64,000 nucleotides of DNA, taken from the NCBI GenBank assembly GCA_002118135.1, contig BDIU01000072.1:1-64000 (forward strand), written 5' to 3'. Positions within the stretch are counted from its first letter, which is position 1, and the number at the start of each line of letters is the position of its first letter. This stretch comes from Trebouxia sp. TZW2008 (taxonomy: Eukaryota; Chlorophyta; Trebouxiophyceae; Trebouxiales; Trebouxiaceae). Under the pieces are notes generated by a model. That model searched no databases. It was not told the origin of the DNA and worked only from the letters and a program-made list of their open reading frames with translations. This document shows, one piece after another, positions 32,438 through 45,427 of this stretch. Position numbers and translations under genes: made by a program.

Positions 32438-33385
32438 CAACGCAGCGACAGCACGCACAAGTCATTTGGATTTCAAGACAGCATGAACAAGACATGGACC
32501 CTGTCATGCATAACAGACAATTTTGTAACCTTATTTTGCTGCCCTGAAGGTGTTCAAGGCCCATTGCAGACCTCTTTCGCAAGCTTGTCAAGCTTTAAAG
32601 CTTCAAAGAAGCTTCGAGCATTGCAGTGACCTCAGCATCCGTTGTGCACATCAATTGCGCTTCATCAACCGGAGTGACAGCACTTGCTTGACGCCCCTGC
32701 AGGGGCGACAGGAACAAGAAGACCACGGTGTCAAGTCAACTTTACACGTATTCTTGACGCCAGGCGCCAATCACAAAACACTCCAGCACACATCATGCAT
32801 TGCCTCAGGCTGGCTTTGCTAAAACACTTGTGGTCTGCAGCCTTCTAAATATTTAAATGAGTGTGTGCTGTTTTTGACTGTTTTTGGTCAGATCGTGCAT
32901 GAACATCCCAGTAGTGTTTGACAGCTGTACATATCTGTCAGCTATGGTGATTGTTTCAGCTGCGGTTTACTAACCCGCTAGCCATACTCCAGCAGCCTCT
33001 TGAGTATGACAAATAGCTCTGCATTTGCTGAATCAGATTCAACACACAGTTACCCACGCGTCTGCTTGCAAGTATATGCTGTGTCACTTAATTCAAGACC
33101 TGCACAGTTCTACTCAACAACAATTGCGTTGATTTAGTTCAAAAGGCTAATGCTGCCAGGAGACGTTCCAGCATGGCGTATCAGGTCACGGCATTTAGCT
33201 CTTGAAGCCGCCAAATGCATCGAGCTAGCCATTTTGCACCTTGTAAAGAATGATTCCTCAGCGGTTGCAGGCTTGGTTCTATGAATCATACTCCCGCACA
33301 GATGGTACCACCTCACAATGAGAATAATCAGAGAACACTTTGACAAAACAACAGATGATACGGCGGTGCCGACAGAGCCGTTGCT
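32438..33385. other. Intergenic, no gene seen
   Basis: AT-richer than the neighbours in places, with many short stops in all frames. It lies upstream of the 31997-32437 frame and downstream of the kinase gene stop. Confidence 0.6.
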
Positions 33386-36300
33386 CTATTGTAGACTGTT
33401 ATCCCAGCCCTGTTGTTTCATGAACTCATACAAAGCAACCTGGACATCACAGGCATCCAGCCGGTCCTCCTGCTGTACTTGAAGACATTTGCAGGTCCAA
33501 TCCTGCAGAAGATCTGCACCCCCCTGCTCTGCTGCACTGCCCTTGCCCACAGACTGGAACTGCACCTGCATGTACACAGAGCGTGATGCAATTTGTCAGC
33601 AAGATGCGTCTTGAAACAGGCACGTCAAGCTAAAGCCTGTTGGGGGACAGCGTCATGAGAAGCACAACCAGTGGTGCTTCAGGGAGGCTTGACCAATGAG
33701 AACTGACCCGTTCTGCATAGTTGGCGCCCGCGTCCAGCAGGCCGCTCAGGTACTGCAGGTTGGCTGCAAGGCCTGGCGCTGATGCCGGGTCTGCAGTTGC
33801 GTCGCTGAGGCCTTGCATCCAATCATCCCCAGACAGAATCCTCCTGTGCTCCAGAGGCAGCTTGGCGCCAAGCAGTTGGCACATGAACATGCCCAGTGCC
33901 CAAATGTCTGTGGCAAAGTGCGGCGTGAAGTCCCTCCGCTCCAGCCGGCTGGGGGCTCCAAGCCTCGGCAACATCTGCGCAAGACATGCTAAAGCTTGTC
34001 AGTCTGGCTGGTGGCAAGCTGCAAAGTAGCGCACATGGCAGCAGCCCTATGGTCATGCAACACTACAAAATGTCAAACTGCAGCTGCCAAAGCAAAAGCC
34101 ATGCATGGCATGCTCAATAGCTTCAAACATCATTGTCACCCCAACGCTGGCTTGCATGCTTGCTCAAGCATCATGCAGGTTTGACCGGCCAGAAGGGGTG
34201 TCAGGGCTCACAGGCAGTGGTCCAGCACATTGGGCTCCCCGTCTTTCAGGTGTGTAGTTGCACTGCCAAAGTCGCAGATCTGCCAGGCTGAGCCTCCCAG
34301 GGTCTGCAGGGTGTTGGCCAGTCGCACATCATTGTGGACAAAGCCGTACGCATGCATATGGCTCAAAGCTGCTGCCACTTGCTGACAACCCACAATCATC
34401 TGGCGGACGCTCAAGTCCCTGCAACAACCAGCATCTGCAGTCTCTGTTCCTGATCTTGTGACGCGCCTCAGCTGCAGTCTGTGACACTTGGGCATGTAAG
34501 AGGAGAATTTCAGCCTGCACAAAATGAGCTTTTCTTGCAATACCAAGCATTGAACACACCTGGCAAGGCACTAACTCATCATGCGACACAGCGCTGAGAA
34601 AGTTAAGTTAGATATCCAGACATAGATGACACAGCCAGCACCTGTTGGCTGACGCACTGGGTTGTCCTGAGAGAAGAGGGCATACAGGAGGAAGGCAAGG
34701 TGAAGGCACCTGGGCAGGGGCTCAAGGCAGGCGCCAAGCCTTTCCAGGGCCAGGTATGCTGCAGCCTGGCCATCTGGCATGTTCTCATGGGTGCTGACTA
34801 TGCCAAACATCCTCACAATGTTTGGGTGCCTGAGCTGGCTCAGCAGGTCAGCCTCCTTCAGGATATTCACAAGGTAACCCCTCTTCAGCACAATTCCTGG
34901 CCAAGACCCGCTGGTGACTTGGAAGACCGTGGCGTTGGAACCTTGTGCTATTGAGCTCATGCCCCAGAACGCCTCATCCTGCATGTACAGCATTGCCGTG
35001 AGACCAATGCTAGTGTGTGCACACATGCGATCACAGGCTGCTTTGCCATCTTTGACAGGCGCATGCAGCAGCAGGATTGAGAAGCAGCGCAAAAGAAAGC
35101 AAGCGCATACCAGCTGGACGCATGGGATCTCCAGCTTCTCCTGCAGCAGGCGAACCTGCTTCTGCAGATCCTGCAACTCCTGTGAGCTGCTTTCAGGACT
35201 GGGGGCATCTGGGGGGCCCTGTGCAGCAGCCCTGCTGGGCTCAGGGGCTTTAGGGCTAGACTGCCTTACAAAGGGCTCAGCCTGCAGCATTCAGTGTTGA
35301 ATTGCAGGGTATGCAGTGCAAGGAAGCAGCAGCATTGGTTGCTGCTGATCGCCCAGCAGCAACTGCACAGGAAGTTCTGTAGACTTGAGTTCTGTTGCGC
35401 TTGCGGGGCATCACACAAGGGCTACGTAGTAGGCACTGCAGCTTGAGCATGGGCTGTGGCAGGCGCTGTGAAGCAGCAACAAGCAAGCTCACATGAGTCA
35501 GCAACAGCAGCAGTGCATTGATAGAAAGCATGGGTGTGAATCTTTGCCAAGGAACCGAGGCCAGCAGGCTGCTGTGCTTGTACCATGGCAGCAGAACAAT
35601 GCAGTATAATGCAATGTCAATGGACACAGCAAGGCCCGGTCACAAATCAGAGCAGTTGCACTGTGTGCAGCGGTCAAGCATACGTGACAGAAGGCAGACA
35701 GCAGCCTCCTCTGTGCATGTCACAGGCCAGCAGCACTTGACACAGGAGCTGACACATGAGGCAGAAATGGGTGATGCAGTGCGCCAGTTTGAGACAGCAG
35801 TCAGGGATGCTTCTGACATGGCGTGGCATTATTATTTGGAAACAGAAGAAATGGCAACACAGATCTATGCGCTGTCTGTATGACTCTGGGCAAGATGGAG
35901 AAACAGCACTCAGCAGCAGGGCAGGCAATGCTGAGCAATTGAGAAGAAGATGTACCTGTGTTGGGGATGCAAGGCCGCTGAGCGATGTAGAGACAGCAGC
36001 CCCCACCTGAGACTCTAGAAGCTCCTGGTGCGAAAAGCCTGCATTGTCAGTATGAGAAGCTTATCAGCCAGCACCACACCCCGCAAAGTCTGGTGTTGCT
36101 GCTGACAGCGCTTGTCACATGGTCTCAACATGGCCTCTCAAGATACCAAGTCATATTCCACATGGCACCTCAGCAGAACATAGTTGTGCGCCTCCTCTGC
36201 GTATGGACTCAGACCATGCCCTGATCAATGTAGGCTGCTTGAAACTAAGAGACAAACCATACACGAGTTGTATCATCATGACATCTTGCAAATGTCAGCA

Positions 36301-39300
36301 TTGTTGAGGTCTCTGTGCCTGCGCTTCCTGGGCTCCTTGTGTCGCAATATGCTTTGCTGACCCTAGTTAGCACTAGGGTATGAGATCCCAATACTCTACC
36401 AATGAGCTGGGGCCATGCTCCAAAAAAAGCTGTGCAGTAAGCATGTCATGATGATGACGACAACAACACATTGCACATTCTCTGACCCAGTCAGCCGCAG
36501 TATATGTCCTGTTGTACTGACCTGCGGACCCTACAGCAGCTGCAGTCCTACTGGCTTGACCAAAGGAGGCCCTTTGCTGGAAAAGCCCCAGTTGCTGCTG
36601 CTGTGAGGGAGTGTCACAGTCAGCCTTGTGAGAGGTGCTGAGCCCAGTAAACGGGCCTGGTGCCATGCCTGCCCTGGCAAACACTCCCTCAGAGGCATGT
36701 ACTCCCAGCCTTGCAACCTGCAGTGCAAGTGACCCTACGCTTCTGAGCCAGCCTCAGAGTCTCTTGCCTCATCTGGTGCCAGGTTGTAGCTTGCTGCATT
36801 GCTAAGCTGCTACCACTAGCGCACCATGTCAACTGTTCAGTCTGAACACTGGTCATTCTGTGGTTCAAACAGGCCAACAGCTGGAGGAGTCTGTGCACAT
36901 GGAAAAGAATTGCTGCTAGTCTTGTGCAAAGGCAGTCGCATGCAAGCACAACACATACTTGGTACGTAACATGAAACACAACAGCAGGTTTGGGCAATTG
37001 CTGCGATGGATGTCTAGAACGGTCACCTGTGATGAAGGGAAGAGACCAGCAGGAGATGCAGGGACAGTGGTCTCCTCTTGAGGCACATGGCATTGCTCCA
37101 GGCCTGAAAAGCCTGCATGGCAACTTGTGGATGAGCTCATTGACACTTGTAGCTTACTTTCACTGCAAGGCATATCATTCACAGCTGTTCTTTGGCAAGC
37201 ACAACACAAACAATGTGGGCTTCTGAATTAATATGACCAGCTGTGGTCAATCATGAAACTGCTGATGACCTGGTCTGCTGCAAGCTTGCTTGCTATGTTA
37301 GTCTGACTGTCTTTTGTTGCCTGCTTTTCTTTGATGCAAGTCAGATACATCCATCAAGTGCCTGCTACAAATGCTTACTTTTGTTCTGATGATGAGCGCA
37401 CGGGTCACATGCTTTTGTTGTTGAAGCTTCAATTGCACTCAACTCACCTGATGGGGCAGCTGCAGCCGCATGCACAGTTGAGGCTTCTTGCTCAAAAAGG
37501 CCAAAGGAGATGCCTCCCTTGGATATGCTATTTGACAAGGCTGAGCTCTTTGCAACATCTGGATGGCTTGTGCCAAAGAAGCTCACTCTTGGCGCCTCAT
37601 CCTGCAAGACGGCATAATGTTTGGGCTAATCAGCCAGACTGTCTACGCTCACTTATTTTCATGCAGAAGCCCAAGAGCGTCAAACAGAAATGCCCAAGAC
37701 AGCTCTCGTGTCCAGGCATTTCATTGTTGCTGCGCTGAGGGTTATGTGAATGTTGACTTTAGCCGCAACAGACAGGAAACATGCGCAAAATTGACCCTCA
37801 AGTGAACAAACCCCTTGCGCACACCATATCAAGCAGACGTGTAGGTACTGAGAACAATGTGTACAAGCATCAAGCAGGAAAAGACACTACTGCAGTTTGC
37901 TGTACTTGCGGTGAGTCAAGGCTGGGCTACAAAAGAGCTTTGCAATCAAGGGGTTCTGCTTCAATGCATTTGTAAATTGGCCATGCCACAGCTTGCAGCA
38001 AATGTGTACACATCTGGCCGCGCAACTTGAATGCAATGCAAAAGAGCATCACACTGTACCGACTGAGCTGCAACAGGGCATCAGATGTTGCATCATACCA
38101 TTGCATCACAACACCTTGCGATGAATTGGGCAAGGTCCCTCACCTTGTGACTAGAGGGGTTGCCAGAAAGGCAATCTGCGTCATGCCTGCAGCCTGGGGG
38201 TTTGGAGAAAGCATCATGAGCAGGGCCTCAGTGGCTGGGGCAGGCAGAGGCTTTGGAAAGGGGGTCCTGCTTGTCACTTGCACCCTGTAGGGCAACAAAC
38301 TGCACTTGCCCACAAACAGAGTCTACAAGTGGCACACAACGTACTTGGGCTGAACAGGATGCTGCATAGCAACCACCAGCAAGCCTCACGTCATGCTCTC
38401 CTGGGCAGAAACAGGTGTCAAGCCAGAAAAAGCACCTGCATTGGTACTTTTGTCATGGCAATGCACTATTACAGTTGACAAGCTTTTGTCATTGATTCTG
38501 CCAGCAGCCTAGCAGTTGCTGAACGAATTCTGTCCCACTCACATTCAAACACCAATGCATCTGCAGGTTGTGTGTCTCACCAACTTGGCAGGCTGTGATG
38601 AGTGGAAGCCTGCAACCTCAGCTGTGCTCTGAAACTGAAGTTTGGGCAAGCGAGGGCCAAGGGCGCCTGCCGTCTGCTCTGCTGTCTGCCTGCTCATGCC
38701 AAAATGAGGCACCTGCACAGCAGGCATCTACCTGCTGACAACTGCATGACTTACTGCCAAATGCACTCTACAATGTCAAAACTGGCCAATCACCTCCAAC
38801 CTGCTCATGCAAGGTGCCATTGCTCAGAAATGTTGAGGTGTGTCATTAAAGTCTCAACAATGCATGATAGGTTTTGGCCATGTATTGTCTGCAAGCGGCA
38901 TGACTTTTGAGGCACAGGGAACATCCATGCAGGAAACAAAATTGCAGTGCATGTCTCACAGTGCAAGGCCTCACCTGAGCAGGTGGGACCTGGACAGCAG
39001 AGTCGGGCACATCTGCACAGCAGGGCGAAGGGCTTGCAGGTGAGGATGGGCTTGCCAAGGGGGATGGGCTTGCCACAGGCTGGCTAGTAGATTGGCCTGC
39101 ATGACAAGAAGCTATCACACTCTGTGCAAGCAAAGATGTAGTAGTCATGATCATTGGCTGAAAACAGCTGCAGCAACGGTCCACAGAAACTTGCCAAGAA
39201 CATCACAAATCTGTCACAGTCACTTTCTTGGTGAATATGTGCCGCTGACTTGCTGTTTGCTGGATGACCTCAGCTGCTCAAACAACACTCTGCATGCATC

Positions 39301-42300
39301 TGAGCAAAAGCATTAGCTGCAGAAGTTGCTTCTTTACCAAAGTTGACGGTGGAGCTCTGTTGAAAGAGTGGTTGCTGCAACTGCTGTTGCTGCAACTGTG
39401 GGGCACCCTTGATGGTCTCCCCAGATGCCCTGGCGCAAGAAGCAGCGCTTGACGGAGTAGTGCCAAAGGACGCCACCAGGTGAGGGGCAGGGCCAGTCTG
39501 CACAGCAAACCAGCAGCATGACGCATGATTGAACATCAGACAGTTGGCCAAACAGAATGCAGGCAAAAAACACAAGATGTAGACAGAGAGGCAATGGAAT
39601 GTGCAGACAAATGTGACAAATAGCATGATGCGCTTCCAGAAGCTTATAGAAGGGACACTTTTCAAGGACACAAGGTGCTGATATAGAAGGACATGCTCAT
39701 GAAGGGGCATGAAGATAGACATCTGGTACCTGTGAGGATGTGTTCGCACACATAAGGCAATCGGATGCTGCAGAAGTACTGCTGCACTATATATACATTT
39801 TGTGCAGAAGCTGTGGGTTGGGTCAAGATCATGATGACATGCATGGCTTGCGTATGAAGGAGACACCTCACCTGAGCAGAGGCTGCCTTCTTTTCTGAAA
39901 AGGCTTTTGCAGGAGTCCAGGTGTCACCGGCGTGAGAATTGCTCACTGCAGCAAAGTTGGTGATGAGCCCTGCACAGCAGCTCATTGATCATTGAGGATC
40001 TGGTTATTGGATAACAAGTGATCTGGTCCCTTGGTCAAGGGATGACTCAGCCATAGCTTGCAACTCAAGTACATCAAGTAGACACTTGATGCACGGTGGA
40101 CTAACATGCTCTACTGTTCAGGCAAAGCGTCTTCTGCAGACACAAGCCCTGCATGTCAATCTGACTTCAATCCAGTTCGACTGACATGCTGTACTGTGCA
40201 GATTGCATGGGAAGCTGATTCAAAGCATTGAGAAGCGTGAGGTGAGGGATAACCTGTTGAAGCAGCAGGCTGGGACTGCCTTGCAGGCGTCTCTTGCTTG
40301 AAAAGGCCAAAGGACACAACAGGTGGCCGACTCTCTGCCTGCTTTTGCTGCTGCTCACCCTCTGCCAAGCCAAGGACCTGAGCAGCCTGTGCTGGTGCTA
40401 CAGGTTTTGCCAAAGCGCTGGCAAAGTTGAATTTGGTTTGAGGAGCAGCCGTTTCATCCTGTAAGCAAACTGCACAGCGTGAGGCAACAGTTTTTTGCGG
40501 CGAAAGTGTAGCTGTACATCTTGTTCTGGTTGGGATCAAAGTCCAGCAGCAGCTTGATCATCAAAGGGCGCAAGGTCACCACAGAAGCGAGGACAACATG
40601 ACATTGTGCTGTTCATGATGCATAACCGAAGCATGAGGATGATCAAGGCGTCATAAAGCAGATGCTCCAGGGAGGTGTGGGCATTGCAGAAAGCGTTCAT
40701 GTTTCCCAATGAGAAGTAGAAGAGTAGGCTGTAGGTTTACAGATCTAGAGCAAGCAGAGCGAATGATTGGTATTTTCCTTGCAGCTATATCCTGAAGGGA
40801 GCTGCCGGCAAAGACCAAAGCCTGAGCAGAATGCCATCGCAGCGGCACACTGAAACACAATCACGTGAGACGGAGCAGCGGAATCACCAGTGAGGGGAAG
40901 CCTTGTGCAGGTGAGGCACTCAGCAGGGGATATCTGGCGGTGTCATCAAGGCTGGCTGTGAAGGAAGGCGTGTGGTGGCTCCCGTACAGGGCATTGTCCC
41001 GGGATGCCCACAGCCCTGTGCCTCTCTGCTGCCTCAGCTTGGCATCAACACTCTGCAGCATTGCGCATTCACTCTAGGAATTTGTTTGCACAAGGAGCCA
41101 CTCGGCTGCAAGCGCATCCTGAATTCCAAGCTACGCAATTTGCAACCATGCACCACTTCTGTTGCCAGAACATCTGCTGTTGGTAGGAACTGCAAGTTTG
41201 CGACAACACTTCAAGCTGTGGATTGTTTACTCAGGAACTACAGCTGCATGTATGTCAACGACCCACCTGTTGCAGTGCCCCCCTTAGCCCTGCTGCATCT
41301 TGAACAGCATCCGCAGCCATGCCCTCTGAAGCTTGAGCACCCTACACATGGGCAACAAGCAATTGCATGTGAGCCTCAGCCTTGCATCTCAAGACAGATT
41401 GCACATCACTGACCATAGGCTGGTGCCATGCCATCAACAATGATTGCAATAGTTGTTGCAAGATGTATCATATAGCTTCGATATGACATGACCGGCAGTG
41501 ACACAATATGACAGATGCTGTGCATGACTTCATTCCAGCCAGCAACCTGAGACACCATCCGAGCAAAGCTGACTACACGTACATCCAAAGCACACAAGCA
41601 GGAGGGGCAAATGGATGCAGACCTGCAGGTAGCTACTTTCCCTTGCCAAAAAGGGATGTGAGTTCAAGCCTGGGCTACCCTTGTTTCTGACATGTTGCCC
41701 CTGTCCAAAGGGCCTCTTGCTTGACTCAAAGTCCTGCACATTGCCACAAATATGCCTTCAAACATTGCGCAGTGCCTTGATCACGACATGAATTTGCGCT
41801 TCTGTGCAAAGTCAAGAGCAGGAAGAACAGTAGATTAGCGTGTCGCTGACCAGGTGAACATTGGCCACAAATGCCCTGAACTCAAGCTGATGAACTTCAG
41901 AAAGTTGTGTCAAGTACAATCGCATTGAACCTGTCTTGCACTGGCAACAAGAGCATTTGCAAAGGGTGGGAAAAAATGGAGGCTGATGCCAAGACTGTCT
42001 GATCGTAGCTGGTCAGCCACTTCATTGCATACAAGCAGAGTCGAGCCTTGACCTGGCTGTGTTTGGTGTGGCACGAGGACAGGCTAGCAACAAATGCCTG
42101 CACCTTTGCCAGCTCTGCCTTGACTGTGCCCAGCTCCAGCACCACGGCACTATGCTTCTGCTCAAGAGCCTGGCAAGCAAGCAGGCCAATGTTACAACCA
42201 CAAAGACTGCATGCATTGGCTGCCCTTGCTGCATGGCGTCAGTTGAACAACAGCAAGTGAAGGTGAGACCTTGACATGGGCAGTGCCCGGCAGACCAGAC

Positions 42301-44959
42301 TTTTGACTGAATTACGTGGGCGAAAGCAAAGCAAACTGCCCATGCGCACTGGTCCTAGTGCATGAGTGAGTACGTACAGCAAACATCAGCTCACCTGAAC
42401 ATCAGCACTACTCTTTGCCGTGATATTGGCACAGGCCTCTTCAAGGGCCATGAGCTTGGCGTTTGCAGCGCAAGCAAAATCACTCTGCAGCTGCGCTTGC
42501 ACCTGCATGTGTGCTGTGAGGCTAGGTATAATGCTCAACTTGCATGCGGGGCAAGAATCAAGCGTGATTGCAGCATGTAATGCAGTTGTGATGTGCTGCG
42601 CGTTTACTGCCAGCTGAGCCTGGGGCAAACATGCAGTTGCTACAGAGAATACACAAGGCTTGTGAACGCATTGGGAGCCAACACAGCTGAAGAGATAAAT
42701 CCATTCACTTGGCTATGTATGCTGACTCCACTGTCACCTAGCAGACTATGTATTGCACCTGCAGTTGATCCTTGTAAACAAAACGATTGTGACCAAGGCA
42801 TATGCACTGTCTAAGGCTGTTTCTTGGGCGCACCTGTGCTTGAGAGCTGTTTTGGCTCAACAGCTGTTGCACTGAAGCTGCCTGCTTGCAAACGGTGTCG
42901 TGCAGGGTGCTCAGGTGGTCGTTAATCAGGTCGCGCTGCTCCTTCAAATTTTGCACCTCCTGCTGGTGCTGCTTCACCTCCTACAGCACGCAGCGTGTAG
43001 AAAAGCTGGCCGTTCGTTGTACCACATCATATCGCACTTTGGTAGCGTCAAGCTTGGCTTGTATAGTAGGGGGAAAGTCAGCAGAATGGTAGGCTCAAGT
43101 GGTGGGACTGTGCTCAACGCTGATATCACTGACGTCGCAGATGTGCAGCAACTGCTGCAAGTTGTAGAGCTTCACAGCATTCGGTGTATTAGCAAGGGCT
43201 GCATCACGCACAAATTTGTTACTGTTGCTGCTGCCAATTGCAACTCATTCCTGCGTGTGCAGTCTAAGTGTCTACAGAAGCTACTTCAATACATCGTCTT
43301 CAGGAGTAAGCATGCATGTCAAGGCTAGACAGGCGAAAGAAGACTTTTGAGGTGGCTTTATATTGCAGATGCAGCATTTTGAGATGATGCACACTTGGTC
43401 ACATCAGCTATAATTTTGCTGTACATAGCAAGGCTCACACCTGAGCATGTGCACTTGACCTGGCTTGTTCTATAGCCACATCTTTTTGCAGCATCTCAGC
43501 CTGTGACATTGCATTGTCACGCTGGACCTGTACTTCTAGCAGCGCTTTGGTGTGCTGCTCCAGTCTCTGCAAGTTGCGCAGTAGTTGGCTCATATCACAA
43601 AATGTCAAACTGGTTTTGGGATGATGCAAGACATTTTCTGTTGACACATACTAAATCTGAGGTGCGGAGCATGATACATTGCACATGGAATTTTAGGCAA
43701 ACAGTGTGGACCTGTGCGCATTGGGTTGTCAGCCTGGCAGTGTCACAGGGTGCCAGGCAGTGGATTCAACACATTGACTGAGACTGCATGGCCCGACACA
43801 CCTGTTGATGTTCCTCTGCAATCCGTGCAGCTCTCGCTGACTGGACATCCCTTTGTTGCTGTAGCTCGCTGATGACTGTTGACATGCCGCTCAGCTGCGT
43901 GAAGCAAGACTTCTGCTGCTCATTGGCCTACACAGACAGTGTACAATCAGGTGTGCAATGTGTTCTGATGTGCGTGACTCTTTGTTCACATTGCAGCTTG
44001 GCTGGACTCCCCAAGCATTGTTTGCATGCAACAGACCAGCATTTGCTGTCCCAAGACTTTTCAGAGGCTGCAGCAGTGGCAACTCAGGCATCATCCGTGG
44101 GGCTGCAAACTGAGAGGAAGAACACTAAGCTACGCTCCAATCCAATACCAATGCTGCTGAAATGTCTAGTCTTGCTGAGCGGCTATAAGGATGCATTTGC
44201 TGATAGCATTTTGAGCTCACCGTCATGCTGTCCTGTGCCAGCCTAGACATGTCTGTCTGCAGAAAGTCTAGTTGCTTGTTCGCAGATGTGATGACCTGCT
44301 GATATGAGGCCACAACTGTCAAAGCCCCAACTTTCTGCTCAGTCACCAGAGACAGCTTCTCCTTGAGCTGTACATTTTCCCTGACCATGCTGTTCCATTG
44401 TTCCTCCTCCTCACACTGCAAGCAAAGTGGCAGTCAGATGCACTGTGTGAGCTGCATTGTGTGCCCAATGGCACGCTTGATATACAGTATCGTCAGTGGC
44501 GGTTTTTGGGCATGCTTGTCAATTAGGGTTGTTATTGGCATTGGCTTTGCATCGCCAGACTAAGCTCGTACTGACACCAAAGACTTCGGGTCAACGCTTG
44601 GCAAGGGCAGAAACGCCGCGTTGACAGACGCAAACGTTGTTACGAAGCATCGTCAGCGCGCACCTGCTGAGACTTAAGGCAGTCCACTATGGCCTGAAGC
44701 TGGGCTACACCAGTCTCACCACAGTCGATGGCGCTCACGGCTGCGGCAACATAACATCAAAGTGTCGGAAAGTCATTTTGCCTTGCTTGTGAAGTCGTCA
44801 CATGTCATTGGACAAGCTTGTACACTGACCTTGACCTTTTTGCTGCCGCATGTCTTTGTCCTTGAACCCTGGACACAACAACGTTCCGGCTTTTGCAATA
44901 AGCCGAGCTGACATCTTGCTAGCCTTTGAGGCACCAGCGTCCTCGAGCGTACTCGACAT
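33386..44959 (-). CDS. Coiled-coil, FG-repeat-like region and C-terminal protein kinase domain
   Basis: The ATG at 44959 opens exons 44830-44959, 44664-44740, 44221-44415, 43802-43927 and later ones (about 43441-43590, 42830-42980, 42405-42520, 42055-42195) of charged heptad helix, e.g. RENVQLKEKLSLV and NLKEQRDLINDHL. From 41740 down to 36530 exons are Ser/Ala/Gln-rich with FG-type motifs: RPFGQG, KFNFAS, SFGLFKQE, VNFGKE, ASFGTT, ISFGLFEQE, VSFFGTS, LGLFQQRASFGQ, resembling nucleoporin FG text. Exons 36530-36722, 35952-36032 and 35109-35279 join in phase into a kinase: VLKRG lysine, ILKEADLLSQLRHPNIV, VHNDVRLANTL (Asn replaces Arg of HRD), CDFGSA, DIWALGMFMCQLL, stop 33386. Most joins tested keep phase, but those near 37600-38600 and 43590 are unresolved, so two genes remain possible. 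I know no family with this order. Confidence 0.55.
40095..40212 (-). repeat. Two copies of an exon-flank segment in the FG region
   Basis: GGACTAACATGCTCTACTGTTCAGGCAAAG-like DNA at 40097-40128 is echoed by CGACTGACATGCTGTACTGTGCAGATTGC at 40178-40208, a period of about 81 bases. It lies next to the exon encoding SFGLFKQE. Confidence 0.5.
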
Positions 44960-45427
44960 AGCAACTGCTATGGCCCGCCCGGCTGTCTGTCTAAAGTGAA
45001 TTCGTCCTGGAGACGTTGACAAGAACAAGAAGAACAGTTGAAGACGAAGAGGATTCCACATGCTTCAGCCACAGATCGCATGCGCGGCACTGTGGCAATG
45101 ATTCTGTGTCTTGCTCTCGCAGAACAGACAAGGGATGACGCGGTATGTCCGAGGTCTGTCAAACACGCCTGACGGCAGAGATTTGCTGGTCCATCTCTTG
45201 TTGCAAGTGTCACGCAAGCAAGTTGACTGAATACAATTTTGAATTAGACTACTCAGATCGTAGCTACATGTCGTTATGCCTGTGAGATGGTGCTCAGATA
45301 TGCGTGCTGACAGTGCGCTGTCGTCGAGAGCTCATTGACAATGCCTGGATAAAAAATAGGATGATTCACTGCCAGCTGGCAGTCACCACATGCAAGGCCT
45401 ATTACATGCTACACGCTGTTACATTGT
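44960..45427. other. Intergenic upstream of kinase gene
   Basis: Both flanking genes are on the minus strand. This holds the kinase gene promoter and the 3' end of the next gene. A minus-strand frame is open for some codons upstream of the ATG at 44959, so an earlier start cannot be ruled out. Confidence 0.5.

Noticed and set aside
36355..36425. tRNA-like piece on the minus strand (CAGCTCATTGGTAGAGT box-A/D-arm look) next to a CCCTAGT/ACTAGGG hairpin
   Set aside because: A D-arm and box A fit, but no consistent anticodon stem, no T-arm GGTTCGA and no acceptor pairing could be found. At most it is a tRNA-derived fragment in an intron.
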